NCBI GenBank assembly: GCA_026419775.2
Contig: JAOPGA020001068.1
Coordinates: 36,268 to 100,267 of the forward strand
DNA length: 64,000 nucleotides
Source of the DNA: Acrasis kona
Taxonomy: Eukaryota > Heterolobosea > Eutetramitea > Acrasida > Acrasidae
Direction of reading: 5' to 3'
Shown: piece by piece, positions 53,406 through 64,000 of the stretch
Numbering within the stretch: position 1 is the stretch's first letter
Layout: the number at the start of each line of letters is the position of its first letter
Translations under genes and position numbers: made by a program
Notes under the pieces: generated by a model
Told to the model about the DNA's origin: nothing
What the model saw: only the letters and a program-made list of their open reading frames with translations
Database searches by the model: none

Positions 53406-54473
53406 TTACAAAGTAGACGCGGTGTGCAATGATCTTGGGGCTCTTGTGGTTTGTTTTGCTGTAGGTACTCTTGTGGTAGCCTTGATTGACGATGCATTCG
53501 CGTTAGTAGATCCTGGTGTAACTGCTGAGCTTGGTACACGGGCAGACGCTACCTTTCCATTATTGTCCAGATAATATACAAACATGTTTGAAACAGCAAA
53601 CCCATAAGCACCGTAGCTTCCACCTCTGTTAGTTCCAGAAGAGCTGTTAGCTAGAGATACAATGCCATTAGATGTTAAAACTACTTGTTGTGGGCAGAAT
53701 GAGCCACTGGTTGAGCCATATCCATTTGGACATTGTAGACCATTCAAGTTGTTCTTGTTTAATGGGTCTACCATAAACTCTGATGTAGTTGAGCCTTGCT
53801 GGTTGAAATTCGAAGTGGATGCTGATTGTGAAACTGCTCCATTGTTCACCTTGAATAGCTGCAGGTTCTTTGATGTTTCTTGGTCCAAAGTAATTAGCCC
53901 GTTATCAGTGGAGAGGATTGAAGTTCCGAAGTTTGAACCAGATGCAACTTTAGCGAATTGATTGGTGCCAATTGTGTTTCTGTCATACACTTCTAATACT
54001 CCAGAGTATTTAACGCCGTAGAGGTATCTCCCATTTGGTTCAATTAATAATTTGTAATAGTCACCAAAGTTGGCCTCGATTGTAGCAGATGCAGAGTTGA
54101 GACCATACCTATAGAGCTTTGCTCCGGCCACCATATATACGTAATTAGAGTCGATAACCATGCTGCTGGCATATCCAGTAAAAGCACCCACTAATGCTGA
54201 TGCACCATTCACTAGGTTGATTTTGTACACGTTGCTGTTGCTAGCAGCAACATACATGTTGTTGTTTTTATCTACTGCAAATTTGCTGTATTGTGTAAAT
54301 GGTACAGATGGCTGAATGGCTGATAGCACTCCCTTTGATTGGGCATTTGATAGGTAGTATTGTGAGATGACTCCACCATTCAAGCGGAATATGGTTGTGC
54401 CATCTGAATAGATGTTAGGCGATTGTGCAACTGCATAAACGAATATGGCTAGTAAGATGATTGTGTTCTTCAT
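53406..54473 (-). CDS. Secreted beta-propeller-like protein
   Basis: Intronless, 355 residues. Signal peptide MKNTIILLAIFVYAVAQ. The mature part is Ser/Asn/Gly/Tyr-rich with repeats of short strands and turns typical of NHL/YVTN-like propellers: KFAVDKNNNMYVAASNSNVY, SMVIDSNYVYMVAGAKLYRY, LIEPNGRYLYGVKYSGVLEV, STDNGLITLDQETSKNLQLF and AVSNMFVYYLDNNGKVASAR. The C-terminal 45 residues are Ser/Thr/Ala/Pro/Arg-rich, likely a flexible glycosylated tail. Two Cys (CPNGYG and FCPQQ) can form one disulfide. Function unknown; propeller lectins or surface-recognition proteins are plausible. Confidence 0.75.
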   Translation of the reverse strand: MKNTIILLAIFVYAVAQSPNIYSDGTTIFRLNGGVISQYYLSNAQSKGVLSAIQPSVPFTQYSKFAVDKNNNMYVAASNSNVYKINLVNGASALVGAFTGYASSMVIDSNYVYMVAGAKLYRYGLNSASATIEANFGDYYKLLIEPNGRYLYGVKYSGVLEVYDRNTIGTNQFAKVASGSNFGTSILSTDNGLITLDQETSKNLQLFKVNNGAVSQSASTSNFNQQGSTTSEFMVDPLNKNNLNGLQCPNGYGSTSGSFCPQQVVLTSNGIVSLANSSSGTNRGGSYGAYGFAVSNMFVYYLDNNGKVASARVPSSAVTPGSTNANASSIKATTRVPTAKQTTRAPRSLHTASTL

Positions 54474-54718
54474 GTTGTTGTTGTTGTGCTTTGATTTTTT
54501 TATGTTGTATGAGCTTTATTCTGGCTTTTTTATAGCCATCCTTGCTCCAAGTAAGATTATATAATTTTAAGAATAGCATACATACCTTATTTGGTAACAA
54601 ATTTATAAATACCATCTACAGTCACTCACCAAATACAAATTCGGACAATAACCATCTATGGTGGCCACTTTCGTTTCAAATCATGAACACAAACACATTG
54701 ATTATATATTTTTATTAA

Positions 54719-56446
54719 CTACAAACCCATTTGCTTCAAAACAATTTGCTCTAGCTCTCTATATTTGTTCACTACATTCCTTCCATATAATTTACTTCTG
54801 TCACCAGCCTTCGCAATAATCTCCAACGACGGTAATTTACAAGATACCACATCAAAGTAATCCGAAGTATCAGTCTTCTTATCTGCACCGTACAAGGCCC
54901 TGCAAGCAGCTCCTATAGCAGCGCTATTATGATTCTGAGGAGCAATATAAACATCACAACCAAACACATCTGCCAAGATCTGCATCAATGTTTGATTGCC
55001 GCTCGCACCACCAGTAACAATGATGCGTCTACGTTCATCATCCGACTCATCCAACAAGCCCACACCAATCGCATGACTTTTTAGAGCCAAGAATTGTGAC
55101 TCTACTAAACTCAACACATCTAGATCTGAATCGAGTTGATCGACGGCTAGATAATGGCCGTGACTATCCAACTTGAACCTAAAGTAACCATGGTGTTGAG
55201 CCGTATGGGGCACAATCTCTGGGAATTGATAATAAAAGGCAATTGCGTCTGGAAGATTGAATTGGTTTCTTCTTGGTCGACCATAAGATTTCTCCAATGA
55301 TTTCTCGAAAGATGACCAATCTCCATCACAGTGTTGTCTACAAAGCTCTGCTCTCACTAACCCTCCATTCTTGAAGCACAATAAACTCAAATACTTGTCC
55401 TTGTTATTTGGACTGTTTTGGTTTTCTGGATCATAAAGTGTTCCTAAAAAGTAATGTCCTTCTAATGGAACGGGTTGGCTCATTTCGGATTGGTACCCGA
55501 AGATGGTGTGTGATGTGCCCAAGCTGATGCATAAATCACCGTGTTGGCGTAATGTGAAATCAGCACTGTTTGGGTTGTCTCCGCTACACGCTACAATTTT
55601 GCACTGAGGGGAGAATCCAAATTGTTTGCAAACGTAATCGTTAACGACGCCCAGGACTTTAGTGGAGGGTACGGCATCATTTCCGAGTTTTTCGACAAGG
55701 TCTTGTTGATGGGCTCCTTCTATGGTGTTGGTGATGGCGGATAGGCAGGGCTGGCTCCATTTCAAATTATTTACATCAAGAAGGTTCATGCCACTTCCGT
55801 CAGCAAAGTCGATAGGGGCGTAGTCGCCGAGGAATAATGTTGCAATGAGTGACGATACTAGAGAGATTCTCTCGCAAGATGATATTTGATTGATGTCGTT
55901 GTGCTTGTAGAATTTGAATATCTGTGGTCCTGTGAATCTTTCATGCGCTGTTGATCCAGTGAGTCTTTTGAGTGGTGCTTTTCCGCCTACAAAATGTTCC
56001 AAATCTTGACACTCTTTTGTGGTGCTGCTGTCCATCCAGATGGGACTGTCTTGAACGAATTGGTCCTTGAATGCTGTCCCGAGAGTTTTACCAGATAAGT
56101 TAGAGAAACAGTTGTCTTTTGTTCCCTTCTTCCAATACACGCTACCATGTTGCTGCCCACTACCACTTATTGCGGCAACTTTGCTAAAGTCTAGTTTATG
56201 GACACTTTTTAGTTCGTCTAACAGTCTTTCAAGTGCTTCTATCCATAAATTTGTTGGAACGGTCACAACTCCATCACCCTTTTCTTGTACGCCTCCTTTT
56301 GTTTTGTATTGGGGCAGGGCTTTATCGTAATCAACAGAGTGATTGCATATAACACTCAAATTACCAGAATCCCCAACACTACTGAGCACACTTGCTTTAA
56401 TTGATTGGGTACCGAGATCTATTCCAAGGTATAATGATTGAGTCAT
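54719..56446 (-). CDS. XYLB: Xylulokinase (FGGY family)
   Basis: Intronless, 575 residues, no signal peptide. The N-terminus has the ATPase-fold phosphate-1 motif YLGIDLGTQSIKASVL; ISGSGQQHGSVYWKKG, DSPIWMDSSTTKECQ and GSTAHERFTGPQIFKF are the sugar-binding FGGY motifs of xylulokinases; IDFADGSGMNLLDV carries the catalytic Asp; CISLGTSHTIFG and RRIIVTGGASGNQTLMQIL are the C-terminal ATP-binding motifs. It phosphorylates D-xylulose to xylulose 5-phosphate, feeding the pentose phosphate pathway. The length and motifs are those of eukaryotic XYLB. It appears complete. Confidence 0.92.
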   Translation of the reverse strand: MTQSLYLGIDLGTQSIKASVLSSVGDSGNLSVICNHSVDYDKALPQYKTKGGVQEKGDGVVTVPTNLWIEALERLLDELKSVHKLDFSKVAAISGSGQQHGSVYWKKGTKDNCFSNLSGKTLGTAFKDQFVQDSPIWMDSSTTKECQDLEHFVGGKAPLKRLTGSTAHERFTGPQIFKFYKHNDINQISSCERISLVSSLIATLFLGDYAPIDFADGSGMNLLDVNNLKWSQPCLSAITNTIEGAHQQDLVEKLGNDAVPSTKVLGVVNDYVCKQFGFSPQCKIVACSGDNPNSADFTLRQHGDLCISLGTSHTIFGYQSEMSQPVPLEGHYFLGTLYDPENQNSPNNKDKYLSLLCFKNGGLVRAELCRQHCDGDWSSFEKSLEKSYGRPRRNQFNLPDAIAFYYQFPEIVPHTAQHHGYFRFKLDSHGHYLAVDQLDSDLDVLSLVESQFLALKSHAIGVGLLDESDDERRRIIVTGGASGNQTLMQILADVFGCDVYIAPQNHNSAAIGAACRALYGADKKTDTSDYFDVVSCKLPSLEIIAKAGDRSKLYGRNVVNKYRELEQIVLKQMGL

Positions 56447-56991
56447 TTTGTTTGATGGTTGTCAGTTACAATGCAAATTTTCTTGTACTTTGGATGTTAA
56501 TGGGTCGACAGTGCGAAACCATGGGACCGCAACGACAATTTATTATTCCCAAATGATTCCATACTTTTAGATTTGAGTAAAAAAAAGTCTTTAAACATTA
56601 TACTACGGAACTATGCGATGAAGGTAGAAGCCTATTAAACATAACTTATAAGATGCTTTTGCGGATAGAGAAACTAATTCCTATCAGTAGGAAATAATAA
56701 AAGTTTTATTAATACTCTCCTTGAAACTTTTCTTGCTTGTCCAAATTTGTTCTCTGCTCTACTACAAATGATGTGTTATGGGCCACTTTTTTGAAATTAC
56801 CGTCAGTTCGGAACATGCGACATTTTTATGAACAATAAGATGGTCAAAGTATTGCTGGTTTCGTCCCCGCCTTCAATATTGTGTCCAAGCGCTGGCATCA
56901 TGATGAAGACAAGTATTTTTGTCGAACGCAACGTTCCGTTTGAGCCACTTTCATTCCATCGTTTGACTTCATTATCCCTTACAATATTTTG
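56447..56991. other. Intergenic stretch between divergent genes
   Basis: About 545 bp between the xylulokinase start and the rotatin start. AT-rich in its first half; no gene or RNA recognised. It should hold both promoters. Confidence 0.5.
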
Positions 56992-59900
56992 ATGAGCGGA
57001 GATGTTGAGCCAAGAGAAGATTCACAGCTAAAAGCTATCGTGACCAAGCTATCAAATCCAAATGCAAGCATAAGAAAAAGAGCACTTGACAGTTTACTGT
57101 TTAAAATAAAATCGCAATTCTTAGACCTGGAAGACCTGGCGTATAATGAGGACCTTTTAACATATTTGCTAGAATGGTTCACAAAAGACGATTGTCCGAT
57201 GGCTACAGACGCTCTGCAACTGGTACATCAGTTCTCACAGGTATGTAACAATTTATCGAGGTACCTAACTGGGAGTTAGATTGAAGAGTCAGCGAAAACC
57301 TTTGAGCGAATCGGCGGTATTTTGTTTTTCCAACGTATGAGACTTGACGTTCCAGAACGAATGTTTAAAACAATTGACGAAATCCTGGACAACTTGATGG
57401 AATGCAGGTCAAGAATGGAAGCTATACAAAAAGATGTTACGATCAATAACACAAACCAAACTGTTGAGATTGAGCAAGACAAAAAGAAGCTTAAACAATT
57501 CGAGGTTGTGCATCCAAGAAAAGTATCAGAGTCTGATAAACAATACCTGTATGAATTAGAAATCAAACTACGACATCAAAATCACGACATCATGCTACGC
57601 GCAATTAAACGACTACGCGATGTTGATGTGTTTGATTTTCCACCAGACTTATTTATCAACAACACAAACATTTTCAAAACTCTGATAACCCTATCGGAGG
57701 AAACCGATCAAGATAGGTCGTTTAGACCTACAAGCGAATCAATAAACGTGCCCATCTACGCATTAGAAACACTAGGGGTAATATTAGACCGAGCACATAC
57801 CGAGACCCAAAAAATCGACCAACAGAAACTAGCGTACTGCCTAAGAACATTATGTGGAAGTTTCATACCATCTTTACAAAAAGATGACAAAACACCAATC
57901 TTATTATCGTTACTAAGAAGAACCATACCACACTTTCATAATCGACACGTTGATGTAGACGAAATCAAAATCATCGGAGAACCCGGAAGAACATTATTCG
58001 ACATGTTGAGCGATGTTATGCACGATAGGAGACATTCACTTTTAAACGATTATAACTCATTCAAGATTTTAACGTTCGTGATTGATTGGTTGGATGCATT
58101 CAATGAATCAGAAATGTGCAGAAAACACATTCCAGTCACCCTCATCAACATCTTATCACCACTAGTCACGAACCCAACGCTAAGACTATTAGATTGTAAA
58201 TTGCATATTAGGCTTTTGAATTTATTATTAAAAATTGCACCAAGTTCCGTAGTTGACTACGAAAGTGCAAAACATTATATGGACTCCATCGAGTCCATCA
58301 AGTCCATATTACAACAACCCAAACTTGTTCCCATCAACATTTCCGAAAGAATTTCAAGATTAGACAATCTAAAGAAATCTACTCCATCTCTACATTTCCA
58401 AGAAAATGTAATACCCATCATTGATGAGTTGTTTCTGGTATGTGATGGAGATGAACCACTGGATGATTTAAACCAAATCATTTTATTAATGTTGAACCTT
58501 CCAAATGCCAAAATTAGAGAAAAAACATTTGAGTATTTACAATTACGCGAATCGAAATTTACAGATTCAAAAATCATGTACATGACTGCACTGGAGATTA
58601 TCAATGGTTCCAAACAAGCCCTTCAATTTCTAAAATCAAATCTTCAAATTGAAAACGCATTTCATCACATTGTTCCAGTCTTACAATGTTGTGATTTGAT
58701 GAACACTGAAATTATGGGCACCATAAATCAATTAGAACAAAACATGGACACTACTCAAAAAATGAAATGTAATTTGAGATTATTGTATCACAAACAAAAA
58801 TGGTAAGCGAGGTGTTGATTTCATAATGGTTAACAGTTCGTATATAGGGTGAGAGAAATGGGTGGTTCCAACTTGCAAACCATTCTTAACAATGTTGAAA
58901 ATTCACCATTTGTTGAAATCAATCCACTTTTGTTGGATCCTTTCGAAAAGACAATACAAATTGTTGCTCGCGAACATAACATACTGAGAAATGCAAAATT
59001 ATCAACTCACTTCAAATCATTTGCAAAACAAGATGTTGACAATTTAATTTCACTTTTTCAATCAAGTGGTGATCCAGAAATTATCACTTCATCTGCATCA
59101 CAATTGATCAAATTAATGAAGGGTAATTTTAAAATCTTTTTAATTTGTATATTTACATTCTAATAGATAAACAATTCAGAATCATGTTCTCTGATTCTTC
59201 ATTGTTGAAATTTGTGATTGGAAGATTAAATGTGGAGAGTAATATGATAAGAGCAAAATTACTCAATTTGATAGCGATGCACGTTCGCTTATATCCACAT
59301 CATCGAGATTTAATTTCAAAAGATTCAAACACATTATCGACCATCTCCAAATGTAAATTCAACATTTTCGTTACAAATTAATATTTTGATCAGATGCATT
59401 TTCAGAGGATATGGTCATCAGGGAACAAGTTTACGATTTATTACTTTGGATCTTATTTCCTGTTTCTTCATTCTTTGATGATCAAGTAGTTTCTTTTAAA
59501 TGGACGTCCATCGATCCATTACTACAACACTTGAATCCTAATCAAGAGGAATATAACTTGTGTGTTCCTGATATTGTTTTGAATTACTTTGTAATACCAC
59601 AAAGTGAATGTTTTACATTTGAAATAATCATGTACCCTGGTGTTGTACCCTCCAAACAAGTTTATGAATTTGTGAATGATATGATGAAGAGCGATCAAAA
59701 TGATTTTTTGAATCTGTTATCCAATAATGGTTTGTTGTGATTTGTATCATGTTCTTTAACTTGTGTAGATGCTGACCATGTGGAGGAACTGTTAGGAAGA
59801 AACGGAAAAATGTGATTCGTTCGGTCAGGAACTTGTTACCTCCCTTGATATTGGATACAGTCTTGGATAAGATCAAAAAAGCAAATGACCACTATAGTTT

Positions 59901-62848
59901 TGTAAAGGCCCTGTCAGAGTTACAGACGATGGCATGTTATGACCATAATACACTTTATACATTTGAATCGCACTCTGATATATCGGTATTGTTGAGATTT
60001 TTAGGTGTAGCACCAGTTACTTATGAAGATGATCTCGTTCTGAGTAAGATTATGATGTTTTTGGGACATGTTCTCAAGAAAGGATCCTTGTCTCAAAGTC
60101 AATTAAGACAATTATCATCATGTATTGAAAATTTAATTCACATTTTACAACCAAGATCAATTGATGTTGACAAGATTGCCTTGAGAGAATCCATACTTTA
60201 CTTTTTGAATCAATTTTTGATGACAAACATTGCATCGGGAAATGCCGAGGATTTGGCGTCCTACTCAACACCTCTTATTTTGATGCTCAATAAATACTTG
60301 TTGATGAAGGATCAGAGGTATTTAAGATCCTTATCAGCACGTGCATTATGTACATTGTGCATGATGGCCATGAACAATGAACAAGTCAATATAGAACCCC
60401 TACAAGATACAATAAAAATATTAAATGTTGCTCTTTTGCAAGACCGTCCTGTCGGCACTTTTTTGGGGTATAAGATACTTTGAGATTTGTGCCATGTTAC
60501 TTGGTGAAATTAGTTCAATTATGCATTCTAGGTCAATATCATGGCTAAAGTTAATAGATCCGGTTGTATTAACAATACTTTTGGATGATGTAGAAAATCC
60601 TACTTTAAAGACACTAGGTATCCACGTGCTAAGCAAATTAATAGTTAGCAATGAAGATTTGGATACTATATCCAACCTAATGGAACAAAATAATCTCTGG
60701 AGTAAGATAGAAGCATGTTTTATGCAGGTACAAGATAGTAGCTCCAATCTCGTTATCGAAAAGGCACTTTCTCTCTTATGCTGCTTTTCTACATTTTTTA
60801 ATGGACAAGCCCAATCAGAAGAGGTCTCTTATTTATTGTTTTTAAAAGACAAATTAGATTCTGTTTATGACATTTTAAAAAATATTCTCAATAAAGATGT
60901 TACTACTGGTGTGATTGAATCTTTTGCACGGCTCATTTATAATTTAACTGCGGTAAGCAATTCTATCCATCAAATTAGCTTTTTATTTGATTACAGTATT
61001 TTGAATAAAATGATTAGTGTAATTGGTAACCAAACAAATCAATTGATTAATCATCATGGTATGCCCTCCACAAAGTTATCTGAGCACTTGTATCTGACAC
61101 AATCCCAAAAATATTTAATGGAAATAGTCTTCTCAATCATTGATAAGGACAACACACAAATATTTTATTTCATCTCTGAAACCCAATTACCATTTGTGAT
61201 TATCAAGATACTGGAGTACAATATGGACTCTGACATAAGAAGTGCGTTGAAAATAGACGAAAGCGTACAATTCAACTCTATTAATAATGGAGATGGCGCA
61301 AAGGAATGTGCAGCATTGTTGTTGAACAATATCATATTTTATTATTTTTCTCTCACTCAAGATAAAGATATGGGTATGAACGAAAATATATTGGCCATCT
61401 TCAAAACCGAAAAGGAGTTGGTAAATCTTGTAAAATCCATCATGATCAATATGGGAAGGCAAGCTGCCACTAGCCTTCGTATAGCTGTTTGTAGGTTATT
61501 TGTTAATGCTCTTAATTACTCCCGAGATAAATGGAAGGCAATACTGGACAAAGAAGACTCTAATCTAGGTGGTCGCGTTTGTGATTTGTGTTCTGAAATT
61601 TACACGCTAGTATATGCGAATAATACAATCTATACTGATAATTCAGGCAATGCTGCTTATCAGTATTCAATTGTCATATCAAAAACTTTATCTTCTTTAT
61701 TGTGTTTGAGCAGCTCTGCAAGACAATGCGCTAGTAAGAACGGTCTCATGTCATCTGTTATTACTCGCATCAATGATGTTTACTCGATTGTATCAATTGA
61801 CAATATTAGTAGAAAGAGTCAGTCTCAAACAAATGTCCTTCCTGATCATTATATTCACTACCTCAAATCTAATATCCAAATTTTGAGAAGCATGTTAATG
61901 GTTGATCAAGAATCAAAAACTGTTGCGATTCACGATCACTCTGTTATGAATGTAATTCTGGATAAACTATGGCCTTTGTCCAGGCTTGATCTTGATTTGA
62001 GATGTGAAGTATTGAGCTGTGCAATCAATATTACCTCTGGCTGTCATCAAGCTAAAAAAGAATTTGCGAAAAGACATCAAGCCATTCAAAGCATAATCGC
62101 ATGTGTACTACACCCTAAAACTAATGTCAAAATTTGTTATTTAATCTACAGACTATTAACCAATCTGGTTATTGATTGTCATGAGAGCAGAACTGCAGTT
62201 TTGAGGTGTAACATTTTGTTCGAGTTCTTGTTGCTGGTGAACAAATACTTTAAAAACAACAAACACCATCGAATAGAATTTATCTTGAAATTCTTTATCG
62301 GTGTCAGTATGTGTCAAGAAGGTATCATGTTACTTGTAAAGGAGAAGGATCTCCTAAAAACCATCTTGGGCTTTACAGAGCAAAAATGGGACAGGTTGGA
62401 ACCACTTCGTCTCACAATGATATTGATACGGAATATTACATTTTTACAAAAGGGTCAACTACTCGCCAGCGGTAAGTATGATGGTGTTATCAAATTTAAC
62501 ATTGAACTAGAGAATGTAGCAGAATACTTAGTTGGTTGCATCACGAGGTATCATCAAACCAAATATTCAGAACTACAAATGTATATAACGTCTGGTCTGC
62601 TCTCGCTAATGTACAATTACCCCCAAAAATACAAATTATTATTCAAGAAGGGAATTGCCCAGAATGAGTTGAAGGAATTAATTTATAGGCTGAGCATGTA
62701 TTCGAGCGAAGAGAAGAATGCACAAACAATTTCAGACTGGATAGACGTCGTACGCACAAACTCCTTTGATGACTCTGCCTCAGATAGAACATTTGTTGAA
62801 CAGGCGAAAAAATGTGCAGAAGAGATTTTGTTACAAATCAATCGTTGA
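56992..62848 (+). CDS. RTTN: Rotatin (centriole/basal-body protein)
   Basis: Seven exons can be traced: 56992-57240, 57280-58802, 58848-59122, 59167-59352, 59394-59736, 59796-60467 and 60532-62848, giving 1854 residues. The N-terminal block (IVTKLSNPNASIRKRALDSL, then LLTYLLEWFTKD) corresponds to the rotatin N-terminal armadillo-like domain (LGHPLEEIRERAL ... LLEWFN). The rest is helical-repeat sequence along the whole length, as in rotatin/Ana3, with LHIRLLNLLLKIAPSS and CLSSSARQCASKNGL. Introns five and six are less sure: the fifth could run 59730-59785, and the sixth (64 nt) could instead be a small frame difference near 60461-60470. Rotatin is needed for centriole assembly and cilia in animals. 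Its presence points to a flagellated stage or retained basal bodies. Confidence 0.75.
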
Positions 62849-62889
62849 GTTACATGATTGGATTATGATAAAAATTAAATTCAAAATGT

Positions 62890-63685
62890 TTATTGTTTAT
62901 TACTTTTGACGACATCGTCAATGTCCTGTAAATCATAGATACTAAATATTTTTACTTCGTCGAATCCCTCTCTAGCAAGATATTGCTTGGCGTCATCCAA
63001 ATTCTGTCTATCCTTTGTGCGGTCCACAAGATACAAAGCGGCGACAACATTAATGTTATAGTCCTCTTTCAACATTACAATGCCCTCCAACATTGAAGAT
63101 CCAGTGCTGAGTGCGTCGTCAACCCACAATGCATTAATAACTGGGCTATCAGAAGTTCTTGAAGTGTATTTTTGTGGTCCTTCTAATTGCTGTGCAGTAC
63201 CAGTAGATTTGCGAGTCTTACGAACGTAAACAAAATCCAAAGAATTATTCAAATTGGAATTTTTTGCTGAGGCAAGTTGGCATACAAGCATCTGAATTGT
63301 TAATCAATCAACATTCTAGTATTCTACTTACGCCACCCGCTACCTCCATGCCTACACACAAAGAAGGCTCCTCACTAACTGGTAGTACAGGCTTTATAAT
63401 CTTATCTACGTAATGGCCCATAAGTTCAACAATTTTAGGGGAAACATCCTTATCCAAAAAGTTGGTTGAAGCATTGAGATAATCTATTGGCGAATTAGAA
63501 TGTGATTCAACTTAATTACATGGTAGGATAACTCCCGAAGTTGCTGTGAAAGGTCCCATTTTTACGTTGCTTGCAATACCTCTGGCCACCTCATCATAGA
63601 GCTCCTTAGGTGCAATGTCTGGTGAGTATTTTACTGTGGTAGATCTCTTTGCTCGGTCTGTTCTGTCTTGTGGTGTTAGACTCAT
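62890..63685 (-). CDS. Orotate phosphoribosyltransferase-like protein (stand-alone)
   Basis: Three exons (63685-63520, 63483-63332, 63291-62890; introns 36 and 40 nt) give 239 residues. Conserved points are GPFTATSGVILPYYLNAS (substrate-side motif FxLxSGxxSPYYFNA of OPRT), YVRKTRKSTGTAQQLEG (flexible loop) and the PRPP-binding loop ALWVDDALSTGSSMLEG. The last helices are IYDLQDIDDVVKSN, in the place of the bacterial PyrE end. It adds ribose 5-phosphate from PRPP to orotate in pyrimidine synthesis. In most eukaryotes OPRT is fused with OMP decarboxylase in UMP synthase; here no decarboxylase domain follows and the gene converges on rotatin. A phosphoribosyltransferase for another base cannot be fully excluded. 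Confidence 0.8.
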
Positions 63686-63895
63686 TTTGATAGCTGATGT
63701 TTTCTAACGTGATGTGTTTGATTGATTGATATTGTAAAACTGCAATTTGACACGATGAGGAAAGAATACAGGCAAAACAAGTATCAAAGTGCAGAAGAAA
63801 CAACACATTTGTGGATCTGAAGTGAAGTACTTCGAAAACATCACTTAAAACAATGTCATTGGCGTGCGCAGTAGGATAGAGATAAAATGTCTATT

Positions 63896-64000
63896 TTATT
63901 CAAAAGTATAATCATTAACAAATGACGAAAGAGAATCAATTTGCATATCAGCAACGGGACACATTCGCTTCTTATCTGTCACTTCCATAATAAATAGGTC
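63896..64000 (-). CDS. 3' end of an unidentified gene (partial, runs off right edge)
   Basis: A minus-strand frame is open from the right edge (64000) to a TAA at 63896-63898, giving the last 34 residues of a protein (DLFIMEVTDKKRMCPVAD and a polar tail ending NDYTFE). No domain can be assigned. The stop lies beside a poly(A)-like ATAAAA in the minus sense, as in many genes here. Confidence 0.5.
   Translation of the reverse strand, partial: DLFIMEVTDKKRMCPVADMQIDSLSSFVNDYTFE

Noticed and set aside
60953-60996. GTAAGC...TTACAG inside rotatin that looks like a 44-nt intron
   Set aside because: Removing 44 nt would break the long frame, and the unspliced reading continues normally.
1-64000. 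Retroelements, DNA transposons, virus-like elements, CRISPR arrays
   Set aside because: No reverse-transcriptase/integrase, transposase, capsid or terminal-repeat pattern was seen; the reverse-transcriptase-like fold in Prp8 is its normal core.

Overview
The window is a stretch of eukaryotic nuclear DNA, gene-dense and intron-poor, with about 35 protein genes in 64 kb, one tRNA gene and no recognisable transposon, retroelement, virus-like element, rRNA or CRISPR array. Introns are very short (32 to 48 nt in almost every case I could place, GT...AG), many genes have none, intergenic gaps are small, and TAA, TAG and TGA are all used as stops. The gene set (Prp8, UTP15, RCL1, THOC5, RPA3, WASHC3, rotatin, a kinesin, mS35, YOD1, many secreted hydrolases) fits a free-living phagotrophic protist. 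I favour Heterolobosea (Acrasis/Naegleria kind) within Discoba; a candidate stand-alone GspE-N2-like mitochondrial protein would fit this, but the assignment is an inference.

Layout. 1-5 kb: the 3' end of an unknown gene, an amphipathic helical protein, a secreted extremely Lys/Arg-rich protein and a secreted protein made of four tandem CX3C-X9-CX3C units (alpha-hairpinin-like). 5-14 kb: a BRWD/PHIP-like bromodomain protein without WD40 repeats, an ER-retained PDI, a tRNA-Gly(GCC) with a 10-nt insertion in its T-loop, a secreted subtilisin, a small membrane protein, a bestrophin-like channel and WASHC3. 14-21 kb: a cathepsin-like protease with Thr/Pro linkers and three Cys modules, RCL1, two small unknown proteins and a TTC39/IML2-like protein. 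22-29 kb: UTP15, WDR13, RPA3, an isocyanide-synthase family protein (DIT1/PvcA) and a TTD14-like ATPase. 29-41 kb: an EF-hand protein, THOC5, YOD1, an LRR protein, the GspE-N2-like candidate, an Alba protein, a long mS35 and a coiled-coil protein. 41-51 kb: kinesin and single-exon Prp8. 51-64 kb: a metallophosphoesterase, a 54-residue protein, a secreted propeller-like protein, xylulokinase, rotatin, an orotate phosphoribosyltransferase and the 3' end of a last gene.

Functional themes. Housekeeping RNA biology is prominent: U3 processome (UTP15, RCL1), spliceosome (Prp8), mRNA export (THOC5) and mitochondrial ribosome (mS35). A second set is secreted: subtilisin, cathepsin, hairpinin-like, polycationic and propeller-like proteins, as expected of a bacterivore. 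Neighbouring genes do not form pathways. The architecture is compact: convergent pairs end 4 to 41 nt apart and one divergent pair has its start codons only 23 nt apart.

The points most worth a second look are the tRNA T-loop insertion, the hairpinin-like tandem protein, the isocyanide synthase homologue, the GspE-N2-like mitochondrial protein and the secreted polycation. Exon boundaries were read by eye from splice signals plus reading frame; family names rest on remembered motif patterns, not on database searches.
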